Positions 19,121 to 28,769 are shown, counted from the first letter of the stretch. The stretch: 64,000 nucleotides of DNA from a gamma proteobacterium symbiont of Ctena orbiculata (GCA_003058495.1 QBVC01000021.1:1-64000), one strand, 5' to 3'. Numbers and translations are program-made. The notes: generated by a model from the letters alone, not told the origin.

Positions 19121-20008
19121 TTACAACAGGCCGCTGAAGGTCAGGAGGGTATAGATCACCAGAAAAACCACCAGGGAGCGCCAGACCAGTGCCATTGCCG
19201 ACTTTGCGAGAAAGCTGAAGGACTGCATCCCTTCATGGGCTTCGTCGATCAGTGTCGTCAAGCGCATCGCGCCGCTGCCGGTACAGATCAGGATGCCGCT
19301 GTTGCTGTCAGCGAATTCGCTGAAGCGGGTCTCATGGTAGCTGCGCCAGCCGTAGAGGGCATCCTCGAAGCTGCCGGCGACGGCATAACAGAAGGCAGTG
19401 ATTCTGGCCGGGATCCAATCCAGAATCGTCACCAGCTGCCTGCTGTTGAGGTAGTAGTCGGCATCCTGGTTGGATTGTTCCATGGAAGGAAGCCAGGTGG
19501 CGATGCGATAGGCCAATGATCCCAAGGGACCCAGCAGCATGTACCAGAAGAGTACCGAAAACAGATTCTGATTGGCCTGCAGCAACACGCCTTCGGCGAC
19601 AGCCTGGGAACGTGCAGGCTCACTGGTGGGTGGCTCATCCTTGATGATCGCACTGGCAATGGTCCTGATCTCGTCTTCTTCCTCGTTATCCACCGCTGCG
19701 ACGAATTGATCGACCTGGGAGTCAAGATCGTTGGGTCCCAGGCAGTAGAGCAGGACCATGATAGAGAAGAGGAGCCAGATCAGTCCGAACAAGGTCTCTT
19801 CGAAAAGGTGTTGCACCAGGTAGACGGCAAGCAGGGGGGGCAGCATCAGGAGCAGGATTCCGATAATTCCCTGGCGCAGGGCTTGCGGTAGATCCTGACG
19901 TTCCAGCCACTGGTTATAGCCGTGGAACCAGCGGTTGGTGCGCAAATCCCTGCGATCGAGTAGATAACGCTCTGCAATCAGGCAGATTAGGATGATCGTC
20001 AGTGTCAT
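19121..20008 (-). CDS. ampE: AmpE-like inner membrane protein
   Basis: This 295-residue membrane protein carries LLFSIMVLLYCLGPNDL, FWYMLLGPLGSLAYRIA and LDWIPARITAFCYAVAG, patterns of AmpE and of the related CobD/CbiB fold. AmpE is linked with AmpD to sensing of peptidoglycan recycling and beta-lactam response. Three or four membrane spans are visible with an acidic cytoplasmic loop near residues 105-130. It follows ampD at a distance of 148 bases, longer than other gaps in this operon. Confidence 0.85.
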   Translation of the reverse strand: MTLTIILICLIAERYLLDRRDLRTNRWFHGYNQWLERQDLPQALRQGIIGILLLMLPPLLAVYLVQHLFEETLFGLIWLLFSIMVLLYCLGPNDLDSQVDQFVAAVDNEEEDEIRTIASAIIKDEPPTSEPARSQAVAEGVLLQANQNLFSVLFWYMLLGPLGSLAYRIATWLPSMEQSNQDADYYLNSRQLVTILDWIPARITAFCYAVAGSFEDALYGWRSYHETRFSEFADSNSGILICTGSGAMRLTTLIDEAHEGMQSFSFLAKSAMALVWRSLVVFLVIYTLLTFSGLL

Positions 20009-20156
20009 CGCCTAAGTGTCGGATAATCGATGGGCAGTTTCAACAGGAATCCTGGGGTTTAGCGGTTGTCTGGCATCGGTTCTGGGAGCATTGGTTCTGG
20101 GATTTGGCCACTGAATACCGACATCTGCCCTGCTGCCGTCGAGAGGCATGCCGCGC

Positions 20157-20711
20157 TCAATCAGCTTCTGGCAGAAGGCTTCTGTAGCGCTCCCAGTCGA
20201 ACATCGGTCCCGGGTCTGTCTTTCTTTGCGGGGCAATGGCGGCATGGCTGGTGATACGCTCCCTGTTTATCTTGGGGTAGAGGGCCATGATCTCCTTGGT
20301 GACTCTGCCAAGCGTCCGGTATTGGGGGTCGGTAAAAGGTTGATCATCACTGCCTTCGACTTCAATGCCGATGGAGAAATCGTTGCAGCAGGTTCTGCCG
20401 CAGTAGCTCGATTCACCGGCATGCCAGGCGCGGCGGTTGAATGGCACATACTGGATGACTTCGCCGTCGCGGCGGATGAGGATGTGGCAGGAGACCTTGA
20501 GTGATTTGATCTCCTCAAAGTAGGGATGGGCCGCTGCATCCAGTCTGTTGTGGAACAGATCGTCTATCCACTCCCCGCCGAACTCCCCGGGCGGCAGGCT
20601 GATGCTGTGGATGACCAGCAGGTCAATCTCACACTCCGCGGGCCTGTCGTCCATGTTGTCCGATGGACGGAACTCCGCGCAGTTCAGAACAATATCTTTG
20701 GGGCGGCTCAA
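20157..20711 (-). CDS. ampD: 1,6-anhydro-N-acetylmuramyl-L-alanine amidase
   Basis: AmpD (184 residues) is a cytoplasmic zinc amidase that removes the peptide from anhydroMurNAc during cell-wall recycling. The zinc ligands are His35 (VIHSISLPPGEFGG), His156 (ITSHAAIAP) and Asp166 (QRKTDPGPMFDW), with Lys164 in the active site. The length fits the E. coli enzyme. The start is a TTG overlapping the CBS gene stop (TTGA); the N-terminal residues before the first ATG align with the family, so the TTG is preferred. Confidence 0.93.
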   Translation of the reverse strand: MSRPKDIVLNCAEFRPSDNMDDRPAECEIDLLVIHSISLPPGEFGGEWIDDLFHNRLDAAAHPYFEEIKSLKVSCHILIRRDGEVIQYVPFNRRAWHAGESSYCGRTCCNDFSIGIEVEGSDDQPFTDPQYRTLGRVTKEIMALYPKINRERITSHAAIAPQRKTDPGPMFDWERYRSLLPEAD

Positions 20712-21121
20712 TCTGATACCGATATGGACTTGAGCCCCTTCAGCACCATGTCGGTATAGCTGACGATGCCGACTATTTCGCGATCGTCGACAACGGGTGC
20801 CCGGGTGAGATCGAAACGGCCGAATAGCCTGGCGCAGTAGCGAATATCCATATGCGAGGAGACGGTCAGTGCCGGCTTGGTCATGATCTCATAAATATTG
20901 ACCCGCTCCGGCGCGCGATCCTCTGCCAGTACCTGACGGGCGATGTCTGACAGGGTGACCAGTCCATATTCGTCGTTATCATGACGCTTTTTCACAATCA
21001 ACGATCGGGTCTCCAGTTGGATCAAGCGTTCCAGTGCCATCTGTACGGTGTCCATGCCGTCGACCATGTCAAAATCGGTCTTCATGACGTCGCGTACCAG
21101 GATTAGTTGCCGCTCGCTCAT
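20708..21121 (-). CDS. CBS-pair protein
   Basis: This 137-residue protein is made of two CBS repeats (about 10-65 and 75-130): VRDVMKTDFDMVDGMDTVQ starts the first and IYEIMTKPALTVSSHMDI the second. CBS pairs bind adenosyl ligands such as AMP, ATP or SAM and regulate partner proteins. It overlaps the PII-like gene upstream and ampD downstream by four bases each, so these are cotranscribed. Its likely partner is the DUF1538 membrane system. Confidence 0.88.
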   Translation of the reverse strand: MSERQLILVRDVMKTDFDMVDGMDTVQMALERLIQLETRSLIVKKRHDNDEYGLVTLSDIARQVLAEDRAPERVNIYEIMTKPALTVSSHMDIRYCARLFGRFDLTRAPVVDDREIVGIVSYTDMVLKGLKSISVSD

Positions 21122-21468
21122 AACTCCTCCTCGATTACATGTGAGAGTGTCTGGATCTGGTGACTGACACCGACCGCATCTTCGATGTCTATCTGAAAGG
21201 CGATGCCATTCCCCGATTGTTCATCAAATTTGCCCGCTTCTGAGATCTTTTCCAGAATGGTGCGGCTGAGATGCTCCTCGACCAGCAGTAGCAGCACATC
21301 GCGCTGGGTATCAAGGGTCAGACCGAGAAAGGTCTTCGACTGTTCCACGCCCTCTCCGCGGGCATGGTTGATTACGGTGGAGCCGGTGGCTCCCGCCGAG
21401 CGGGCGGCCTCGATGACCTTGTCTGTTACGGTATCTTCCACCAGGGCGATGATGAGTTTGAAGTGCAT
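21118..21468 (-). CDS. PII-like signalling protein
   Basis: The 116-residue product has the ferredoxin-like fold pattern of PII proteins (FKLIIALVEDTVTDKVIEAA; later GSTVINHARGEG in the T-loop region) but lacks the uridylylated Tyr51 context of GlnB. It belongs with PII-like proteins that sit beside membrane transporters. It is placed between a DUF1538 gene and the CBS gene in one operon, so it probably regulates the DUF1538 proteins. Confidence 0.8.
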   Translation of the reverse strand: MHFKLIIALVEDTVTDKVIEAARSAGATGSTVINHARGEGVEQSKTFLGLTLDTQRDVLLLLVEEHLSRTILEKISEAGKFDEQSGNGIAFQIDIEDAVGVSHQIQTLSHVIEEEL

Positions 21469-21486
21469 GGGCTATACCTCGTTATA

Positions 21487-22257
21487 TCATCTGTTTTTTC
21501 TTGCCGTGCGCCACTCGCTCAGTTGAGCGTAGGCCATGACTGACATGATTGGGAACAGGCTGGCAAACGCGATCAGGCCAAAGCCGTCCATTACCGGGTT
21601 GCGCCCCGGGATGTTGCTCGACAGACCGAGTCCGAGTGCCGCAACCAGTGGTACAGTGACCGTGGACGTGGTCACCCCCCCGGAGTCGTAGGCCAGGGCG
21701 ATGATCGAACGGGGCGCATAGAACGTCTGCACGATGACCACGACATAGCCCACCATGATGTACCAATGGAGCGGGGTGCCGGAAATGATCCGGTAGCAGC
21801 CCAGGGCGATTCCCACCGCGACACCGATGGCGACCGCGATACGCAGCCCCCACTGACTGATGGCGCCCGCCGAGACCTGGTTGGCCTTGATGGCGACCGC
21901 GATGAGGGAGGGTTCTGCAATGGTGGTCGAGAAGCCGATGCTGGCTGCGAACAGATAGACCCAGAAATAGTGATGCCACTGCACCAAGCTGCCATCAGTC
22001 GGAAGGTCGAGCAGCGTCGGGGAGGTGAGCTGGTTCGCCATCAGCTCTCCCAGGGGAAAGAGGGCCAGATCCAGGCCCTCCAGGAACAGTACCAGCCCCA
22101 CCAGGACCAGTAGAAAGCCGAACAGAACCTCTTTCGGATTCTTTATCGGTCTGCGCAGCACCAGGAACTGGAAGCCGATCAGGATGCCGGCGATGGGCAG
22201 TACGTCGAGGACGGTACCGACGGTGATCGCGATGAAGTGCTGCAGGGCCTCATTCAT
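21487..22257 (-). CDS. DUF1538 membrane protein B
   Basis: This 256-residue protein has about seven membrane helices and the motifs of DUF1538: [46 protein letters not shown] and [20 protein letters not shown]. The last motif is repeated almost word for word in the neighbouring paralogue. Function is unproven; DUF1538 proteins look like ion or solute transporters. Start and stop positions show overlap with the upstream paralogue (ATGA). Confidence 0.85.
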   Translation of the reverse strand: MNEALQHFIAITVGTVLDVLPIAGILIGFQFLVLRRPIKNPKEVLFGFLLVLVGLVLFLEGLDLALFPLGELMANQLTSPTLLDLPTDGSLVQWHHYFWVYLFAASIGFSTTIAEPSLIAVAIKANQVSAGAISQWGLRIAVAIGVAVGIALGCYRIISGTPLHWYIMVGYVVVIVQTFYAPRSIIALAYDSGGVTTSTVTVPLVAALGLGLSSNIPGRNPVMDGFGLIAFASLFPIMSVMAYAQLSEWRTARKNR

Positions 22258-22985
22258 AGCAGGAGTCCATATCCCATGACGAAGATCATCGGGGTCAGCG
22301 AGGCGAAGGCGATCAGACCGAATCCATCGATCATCGGATTGCGGCCCTTGATACTGGAGGCGAGGCCGACACCGAGTGCGGTCACCAGGGGGACGGTTAC
22401 CGTGGATGTGGTGACCCCCCCCGAATCATACGCAATGCCAATGATTTCTTTTGGCGCTATAGCGGTCATTAATACTACACCGATATAACCGCTAATGATC
22501 AGATACTGCACGGGCCATCCCTTGACGATGCGCAGTACCCCGATCAAAATCGCAAATCCGACCGAGATGGCAACGGTAAAGCGCAACCCCTGGGCATACT
22601 CCGCCCGGTTCTCCGGTGTGTCCGGGATCATGCCGCCCACCGCGGCGACGTTTGCCGCCTCTTCGGCAATCTTGATCAGCGCCGGTTCCGCCACCGTGGT
22701 GCCGAATCCGAGGGCGAAAGCGAACAGCAGCAGCCATGACAGGCTCCCCTTCTTGGCAAAATCCCAGGCCATGCCTTCTCCAATGGGGAAGAGGCCGAGA
22801 TTCAATCCCTCGATGAAGAGGGTCAAACCCAGCAGGACCAGCAGTGAGCCGCTAAGGATGGCGCCAAGATTGGGTATCGGCTGCTGCAGTACCAGCAGCT
22901 GGAAGAAGGCAATGACCAAGACTATCGGCAACAGGTCGCGCGCGCTGTTGGCGAGCGAGGATATGAGGCGTTTCACGAGGCGCAT
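22254..22985 (-). CDS. DUF1538 membrane protein A
   Basis: A 243-residue paralogue of the next gene, with the same landmarks: [46 protein letters not shown] and [20 protein letters not shown]. The two genes overlap by four bases and probably make a two-half complex. It is the first gene of the minus-strand operon leading to the PII-like, CBS, ampD, ampE and phosphatase genes. Substrate unknown. Confidence 0.85.
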   Translation of the reverse strand: MRLVKRLISSLANSARDLLPIVLVIAFFQLLVLQQPIPNLGAILSGSLLVLLGLTLFIEGLNLGLFPIGEGMAWDFAKKGSLSWLLLFAFALGFGTTVAEPALIKIAEEAANVAAVGGMIPDTPENRAEYAQGLRFTVAISVGFAILIGVLRIVKGWPVQYLIISGYIGVVLMTAIAPKEIIGIAYDSGGVTTSTVTVPLVTALGVGLASSIKGRNPMIDGFGLIAFASLTPMIFVMGYGLLL

Positions 22986-23493
22986 TGAATTGGATTTGAA
23001 CGGTTTTTGGTCTTTTATGCCTTCTTTGGAGGCCTTCAGTTGCTATCCCTTGATAGGTAGACAATACCTCAGAATCGATTTTGTCGCTATGGCTCAAATA
23101 TTCCCGATTCCGACCGCTATACTTTGTGAGAGTAACCCGGGTCAAGCTGTGGCTTGTCGTGGTCGGTTAATCTGATCCCGGTGCTTGGAGCAAAACGCTG
23201 AAGCGGAATTTATTTCCTCAAAAGACCCGGTATGATACCAATCCTGGGTTCGTCGGTAGTGTTGCTGCGTCGCTAGTGATTTTTAGAACTCATTGATTAT
23301 ACTAGCGTTTAGTGCTAGCTTTTCACTAACGCGTCGGATAGCGATGCGGCTTTTCTATCGACTATCCGGCACTGAATGTGAGGTTATTCTCAGACGTTAC
23401 CCCTGTTGTATCATAGCCTTATGCTAGATGCGGGTATCAGGGACCGGTAGGCATCTTCTTGGAAATCGGTGGAACACCTTCAAGTGGCAATAG
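22986..23493. other. 508-base divergent intergenic region
   Basis: This gap separates the divergent DUF1538 operon and the DUF1631 gene and should hold promoters for both. A bulged hairpin, GGATAGCGAT paired with ATCGACTATCC, lies near 23336-23370, and a TATACT box at 23298-23303 has only a poor -35 partner. I see no gene, tRNA or repeat copy in it. Confidence 0.6.
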
Positions 23494-25839
23494 ATGCAAA
23501 GGAAAGACAACATTATTACATTCGGCTCTGCTGTGCCTCGTCGGAAAAACATCGCTCTTGACGTAAATGGACGCAGGATTGCGTCTGAGTGTCGCAATCT
23601 CGTCGTCAAAACGCTACCCAAGCTGATGAGTGGCCTGTTCGAGAATCTCGACGATGCCCTCTACGAGATGGCCAACAAGTCTGAAAGCAACGCCCTGCAG
23701 AATATCTATTTCGATTCCATGCGCGAGCTTCGCAAGCAGCGCAGCGGTATAGAACGGCGGTTTTCCCAGGAAGTCCTGCGTGCCTTCGACCGTTTCTGGG
23801 AGACCGGTGAGGTCACGATCAAGCAGCCGTCGCTCGATGACCTGAGTCTCGAGTCGGAGATGTCCCTGGTCGACGACGAGGACCTGGAGGATTCGTTAGC
23901 GGTCACCAACATGGTCAGCAAGTCGGATAGCCGCTTCACCCGGGAAATCTACGCCATGAGCCAGCGCTTTGCCTACGTGCTGGGGGGTGGCAGCGTCGAT
24001 GAAACGGTCGCTCAGCATACGCCGCTGGCTCCCGGTGTCATCTGCAATGCCTTTCAGACAGCGATGACGGATGTGCCTGTTGAACTGCCGGTCAAGCTGG
24101 TTGTCTACAAGCTGTTCGATCGCCATGTGATGCACTACATCGGTGGCCTCTATGATGAAATCAATCTGCTTTTGGGGCGCGCCGGGGTCATCCCCAAGCT
24201 GACTCCGAAGGTGCGGCGCAACCCGGTCGCACCCGCCCTGCGCGGTGAAGGAGGGGGTGAAAGCTACATGGCGAGCGACTCGTCCTATATGAGTTCCAGC
24301 TCATCCAATTTGACCGGATCGGTCAGCGCGGAAGAGGTGGTCCAGGCCGAGCTGTTCTCCACCCTGCAACAACTGCTCAACCTCAGGCGCGCCAGCAGCG
24401 GCGGCGGCAGCAGTCTGCTGACCTCGAGCCTGATGCTCGCGCCGCCGGCTGGAAATGTACCGGTGGTTGACACCGGTGAACTCCTCGGTGCGTTATCCGC
24501 CATCCAGCAATCGAATGTGGTGATGCTGCCCCAGGGGCGCCGCGTCAACCAGCCGCTGACACCGGATGACATGCGGGCCCGCCTGGTCAGCGATCTGCAG
24601 ATCGCAAGGGATGGACAGGTGATTCGTTCCCTGGGCGACGCCGATAACGACACCATCGATGTCGTCTCCATGATATTCGAGTTCATCCTCGACGATTACA
24701 GCCTGCCGGATGCCATGAAGGCGCTGATCAGCCGCCTGCAGATACCCATGTTGAAGGTGGCTATCATCGACAAGACCTTTTTCAGTCAGAAGGTCCATCC
24801 CGCCAGGCGTCTGTTGAACAGCCTGGCCCAGGCGGCGGTTGGCTGGAACGATACCGGGGATCGCGCCAACGACAGCCTCTATAACAAGATAGAGCAGATC
24901 GTCAAGCGGGTGTTGAATGAGTTTCATGATGATCCCGGACTGTTCGCGGAACTGGAAGAGGACTTCTCCACCTGGTGGCAGAAGGAGCAGCGGGGTGCGC
25001 AGATTGCCGAACAGCGCACCACCCAGATCACCAAGGGCAAAGAGCAGCTGAAATCGGCCAAGCAGACCGTCTCAGAGGAGCTCAACAAACGCCTGCGCAG
25101 TCAAAAGGTCATACCTGAAGCCGTGATGTCGATTCTTGAGGACGGCTGGAAGGATGTGCTGCTTCTCGTCTATCTGCGCGAGGGGGAGGAGAGCAAGAGT
25201 TGGAGCGAGGCGCTGGAGATTGTCGATCGGCTGCTGTGGAGTGTACAGCCCAAGTCGGAGTACGGGGAGAGGCAACAGTTGCTGCGGGGAATCCCGGAAC
25301 TGTTGAGAAACATCCGCGAGCGGCTCAACAGCATCTCCTTTGATCAGCATAAAATGGCCAAGCTGTTTAAAGAGCTGCAAAACTGCCATATCGTGGTGCT
25401 GCGCGGTGGCGACTCCAGCCAGATCCACACCGCAGGCACGATGCCGGTCAGCCAGCATGAAATCCACTTCCCCGACAGTCAGCTCGCCACCGATACCGGC
25501 AGTCAATTGACTGAAATGGCGGATGAAGCGATCAGCAACAGTGACGAGTTCACACAGCAGGCGGTTGAGCTCGAGACAGGTGAATGGATAGAGATCATAG
25601 ACGGCAGCAACAAGGTTCGAGTCAAGCTCTCATGGAAGAGCAAGGTGACCGACACCTATATCTTCGTCAACCGTAAAGGCATGAAGGCGATGGAGCTCAC
25701 AACCCAGGGCCTGGCCAGGCGCCTGCGCGAAGGCACGGCGAAAAAGGTTGAGCTGTCGGCCAAGCCGATTATGGATCGGGCCCTCGATGCAATGCTCAGC
25801 GCCTTGAAGAAGACGACCTCTACCACCGCGTCCGCCTGA
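23494..25839 (+). CDS. DUF1631 family protein
   Basis: This large 781-residue protein is a typical DUF1631 member of Gammaproteobacteria: an N-terminal helical part (about 25-230), a low-complexity serine/glycine stretch near 255-270 and 300-315, a helical central part, and a small beta-rich C-terminal domain with ETGEWIEIIDGSNKVRVKLSW and YIFVNRKGMKAMELTTQGLA. No catalytic motif is visible and no signal peptide, so it is probably cytoplasmic. The C-terminal part has a PilZ-like look, though I cannot show a c-di-GMP motif. It stands alone. Confidence 0.8.
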   Translation: MQRKDNIITFGSAVPRRKNIALDVNGRRIASECRNLVVKTLPKLMSGLFENLDDALYEMANKSESNALQNIYFDSMRELRKQRSGIERRFSQEVLRAFDRFWETGEVTIKQPSLDDLSLESEMSLVDDEDLEDSLAVTNMVSKSDSRFTREIYAMSQRFAYVLGGGSVDETVAQHTPLAPGVICNAFQTAMTDVPVELPVKLVVYKLFDRHVMHYIGGLYDEINLLLGRAGVIPKLTPKVRRNPVAPALRGEGGGESYMASDSSYMSSSSSNLTGSVSAEEVVQAELFSTLQQLLNLRRASSGGGSSLLTSSLMLAPPAGNVPVVDTGELLGALSAIQQSNVVMLPQGRRVNQPLTPDDMRARLVSDLQIARDGQVIRSLGDADNDTIDVVSMIFEFILDDYSLPDAMKALISRLQIPMLKVAIIDKTFFSQKVHPARRLLNSLAQAAVGWNDTGDRANDSLYNKIEQIVKRVLNEFHDDPGLFAELEEDFSTWWQKEQRGAQIAEQRTTQITKGKEQLKSAKQTVSEELNKRLRSQKVIPEAVMSILEDGWKDVLLLVYLREGEESKSWSEALEIVDRLLWSVQPKSEYGERQQLLRGIPELLRNIRERLNSISFDQHKMAKLFKELQNCHIVVLRGGDSSQIHTAGTMPVSQHEIHFPDSQLATDTGSQLTEMADEAISNSDEFTQQAVELETGEWIEIIDGSNKVRVKLSWKSKVTDTYIFVNRKGMKAMELTTQGLARRLREGTAKKVELSAKPIMDRALDAMLSALKKTTSTTASA

Positions 25840-25976
25840 ATACCCTCCAGCGATACGGTTTAGCTTACAAATGGATGGCTTTAAGCCATACTTACCCAGC
25901 TGTATCCAATTCGCAATCGACCATGCAGCGTTAATCTAACCGTTTTTTATCGACTATCAAGGGGCTAGTTAGAGTC

Positions 25977-26321
25977 ATGGGTGAAAAGATCACTGATTCC
26001 GGGTTGAAGTTTGAAGACATGAGTGTGGGCAGCGGTGATGTCGCGGCGCCCGGCGATCGGGTCTCGGTTCACTACACCGGATGGTTGCTCGAAGGGGAGA
26101 AATTCGACTCCTCGCTGGATCGCAACCAGCCTTTTGATTTCACCCTGGGCAAGGGCATGGTGATTGCCGGATGGGATGAGGGCGTCGCCGGCATGAAGGT
26201 GGGTGGCAGGCGGCGTTTGACCATTCCCCCCCAGTTGGGTTACGGCGCCCGCGGTGCCGGTGGTGTGATTCCGCCCAATGCCACACTGGTATTCGATGTA
26301 GAGCTGCTCGCCATCGGCTGA
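25977..26321 (+). CDS. FKBP-type peptidyl-prolyl isomerase
   Basis: This 114-residue protein is a single FKBP domain. It has [40 protein letters not shown] and [19 protein letters not shown], covering the active-site aromatic and aspartate residues. There is no signal peptide, so it acts in the cytoplasm. It overlaps the nadC start by one base (TGATG). Confidence 0.93.
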   Translation: MGEKITDSGLKFEDMSVGSGDVAAPGDRVSVHYTGWLLEGEKFDSSLDRNQPFDFTLGKGMVIAGWDEGVAGMKVGGRRRLTIPPQLGYGARGAGGVIPPNATLVFDVELLAIG

Positions 26322-27163
26322 TGGGCAGCCTTCCCGACTCAAGTCTGATCCGCGAGCAGGTCGGTCTTGCGTTGGCTGAGGATCTCGGCAGCGGAGATCT
26401 GACAGCCGGCCTGTTGGACGCGCAGGTTACAGCCAGGGCAGGTATTGTCTGCCGCGAAACGGCGGTGATCTGCGGTACCGCCTGGGTGAATGAGGTGTTT
26501 CGCCAATTGGATGCGGGGATTGAGATAGAGTGGTTGGTCAGGGATGGGGATCATGTCTCCGCCGGCACACTGATCTGCAGGTTGCAAGGTAACAACCGAT
26601 CATTGTTGAGTGGCGAGCGTACCGCGCTCAACTATCTGCAGACGCTGTCGGCAACCGCCACGGCTACCCGCCGTTATGTGGATGCGGTGGAGGGAACCGG
26701 GGTCAGCATTCTGGATACGCGCAAGACCATTCCGGGTCTTAGGCTACAACAGAAGTATGCGGTGACCTGCGGCGGCGGGAAGAATCACAGGATCGGTCTC
26801 TATGACGCCATCCTGCTCAAGGAGAACCATATCAAGATAGCCGGATCGATTGAATCGGCCCTGGCGCGGGCAAAACGGATTGCGCCCGGGGGCGTGGCGA
26901 TTGAGACCGAGGTCGAGTCGTTGGATGAACTGGAGGAGGCGCTGGCGGCCGGGGCAGCCAGGGTGCTGTTGGATAATTTCGACCTGAAGATGTTGCGGGA
27001 AGCGGTGAAGGTCAATGCGGGCCGGGCAAGGCTCGAGGCCTCCGGCGGGGTTGATCTTGAGACGATTCGAGGAATAGCCGAGACGGGAGTGGATGATATC
27101 TCTGTCGGTGCATTGACCAAGGATCTGAGGGCGGTCGATCTTTCGATGCTGTTTGAGGACTGA
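26321..27163 (+). CDS. nadC: nicotinate-nucleotide pyrophosphorylase (quinolinate phosphoribosyltransferase)
   Basis: NadC (280 residues) turns quinolinate and PRPP into nicotinate mononucleotide in NAD synthesis. It has the N-terminal LAEDLGSGDLTAGLL, the central SGERTALNYLQTLSATAT, and the active-site TRKTIPGLRLQQKYAV followed by GGGKNHRIGLYDAILLKENH. Length fits the family. It is coupled to the FKBP gene. A glutamine-dependent nadE lies elsewhere in the window. Confidence 0.96.
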   Translation: MGSLPDSSLIREQVGLALAEDLGSGDLTAGLLDAQVTARAGIVCRETAVICGTAWVNEVFRQLDAGIEIEWLVRDGDHVSAGTLICRLQGNNRSLLSGERTALNYLQTLSATATATRRYVDAVEGTGVSILDTRKTIPGLRLQQKYAVTCGGGKNHRIGLYDAILLKENHIKIAGSIESALARAKRIAPGGVAIETEVESLDELEEALAAGAARVLLDNFDLKMLREAVKVNAGRARLEASGGVDLETIRGIAETGVDDISVGALTKDLRAVDLSMLFED

Positions 27164-27178
27164 GCTGCCTAGCCCCCG

Positions 27179-27415
27179 CTATACACGCTCATCGATCAGC
27201 GTACCGATCATCTCGTCAGCGGTTTTCAGGGTCTTCACCTGGGCCTTGGTTTGGTTGGCGTGCTGCTGCAGCTCTACCATGGCCCGGGAGAGGTCCGTGG
27301 GTTTTGTTTGATTGGTCTGTTGAACGCTGGCGATCTCCGATGCCACTCGACGCATCCCCTGGAATCCCTTTTGAATTCCCTGAAGAGCCGGTCCGGTAAT
27401 TGAATTGATACCCAT
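27179..27415 (-). CDS. small flagellar-rod-like protein of unknown function
   Basis: The 78-residue product begins MGINSITGPALQGIQKGFQG and contains RRVASEIASVQQT and TDLSRAMVELQQHANQTKAQ, then VKTLKTADEMIGTLIDERV. The beginning and the end resemble the N- and C-terminal helices of flagellar rod and hook proteins (FlgB/FlgC/FlgE), without the domain between. No flagellar genes are in the window. It is convergent with nadC, 15 bases apart. A role is not known to me. Confidence 0.65.
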   Translation of the reverse strand: MGINSITGPALQGIQKGFQGMRRVASEIASVQQTNQTKPTDLSRAMVELQQHANQTKAQVKTLKTADEMIGTLIDERV

Positions 27416-27566
27416 AGATTACATAACTTCCTAAAAAATATAGGTTCTCTACCCGTTTTGGTGGCAGATCCGGCGGATTCTTTAATTGATTCGTTCTTAA
27501 ATGAAGGGCGGGTTCATAATTGATGAATACCGTTCCCGGGATGTTCGGGATCGGGGATGCGTGAGC

Positions 27567-28769
27567 CTATGAACTCCATTCGTGGCGCGCGGGAAAGACC
27601 GTCCGCAGGGTGGTGAACTGGTGGCGGTCCGAGGGCAGGGCCCAGTGGCGGAAACTGGCGCGACGCAGCATCGGCTGGGTATGCAGGCTGGCGCCCCGCA
27701 GGGTGTAGTGCCCTTCGTCGAATGCCGGCGAAGCAAGCTCGGCATCCGGGAAGGCTTGATATTCCGGATAGGGATGGAGCGGATTGCTGCACCACTCCCA
27801 GGCACGACCGGTCTGCCGCACGACCCCGCTACGTGCCGCCAGTTCCCACTGGTACTCGTGCTGGATCACGGCACCGGCATACTCCCCGCCGCTGCGGTCC
27901 AGCCAGTTGCAGAAGGCCTGGGCCTCAAAGAGCGAGATGCCGGTGACGGGCTCATGCGGGGGAATGTGGGTATTGCCGTTGATGGCCACCTCGTACCAGC
28001 CGTCCCGACTGTCCCGGCGCCAATATTCAGGGTGGTGACGTTCGCTGTTTTTCAGCCACTTTCCACCCTCATCGCTCCAGAGCGATTCGTCGCCATAGCC
28101 GCCGGCCTCCATGAAACCGAGGTATTGGGCATTCGAGACCGGGGTCAGGGCGATGCGATAGCTGCTGAGTTCAACGGCTTGGGGTGGCAACTCATTATCG
28201 TAGGCACGGGGGTCGTCACGGGCGCCGATACGGTAGTGGCCCTGGGATATCTCTCTGGTTTCCCAATGGGGCCGCTCTGGTCTCAGCGTCTCTGTGCTCA
28301 AAAAAGAGGGATCATGATTGCGCAGCGAACGCTGATTGAGCAGCATCAGCATGGCTTCATAGAGCTTCGCCTGCTCCTGCAGCAGAAACCAGGGAAGGCG
28401 GTCGTTGTGGAGCCATGGATGGTCGGGCAGGGCGGACGGGGTTGCCAGTCTGCGCAGATGCTCGTCATGGATCTCCGAACCCCAGTTGATCAGGTGGTCA
28501 ACGGGCGGCAGCTGGCTGCACTGGTGTTCCAGCCCCGATCCATCCGGGGTGAAGAGTGGCCGCACCCTTGCCGAGAGGTCATCATCACCGGCCAAGCGCT
28601 CTCTGAGCCAGTAGAGCTCGAGGAAGACACCGCGGCCAAAATACCAGTTCAGGGATGCCAGCCGGGGATGAAAACGTCTGCCGCACGCCTCCGCGGGCAT
28701 GGATTTCAGCAGCTCGATCTGCATCTCGTGGAGCCTGCTGAGTTCGCCAAGGAGTTTGGTCGACGTCAT
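27567..28769 (-). CDS. DinB/FGE-sulfatase protein, EgtB/SenA-like with metal ligands lost
   Basis: The 400-residue protein has the two-part build of EgtB and SenA: an N-terminal DinB-like helical bundle (residues about 1-165) and a C-terminal formylglycine-generating-enzyme/C-lectin-like domain (about 170-400; PVTGISLFEAQAFCNWL, GRAWEWCSNPLHPYP, LRGASLHTQPMLRRASFRHW). In active enzymes the iron is held by a His in GHxxWF and two in HExxH. Here these are Arg46 (WYFGRGVFLELYW) and Gln131/Lys135 (LLQEQAKLYEAML), so the usual three-histidine site is missing. It may have another role or chemistry. Confidence 0.8.
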   Translation of the reverse strand: MTSTKLLGELSRLHEMQIELLKSMPAEACGRRFHPRLASLNWYFGRGVFLELYWLRERLAGDDDLSARVRPLFTPDGSGLEHQCSQLPPVDHLINWGSEIHDEHLRRLATPSALPDHPWLHNDRLPWFLLQEQAKLYEAMLMLLNQRSLRNHDPSFLSTETLRPERPHWETREISQGHYRIGARDDPRAYDNELPPQAVELSSYRIALTPVSNAQYLGFMEAGGYGDESLWSDEGGKWLKNSERHHPEYWRRDSRDGWYEVAINGNTHIPPHEPVTGISLFEAQAFCNWLDRSGGEYAGAVIQHEYQWELAARSGVVRQTGRAWEWCSNPLHPYPEYQAFPDAELASPAFDEGHYTLRGASLHTQPMLRRASFRHWALPSDRHQFTTLRTVFPARHEWSS

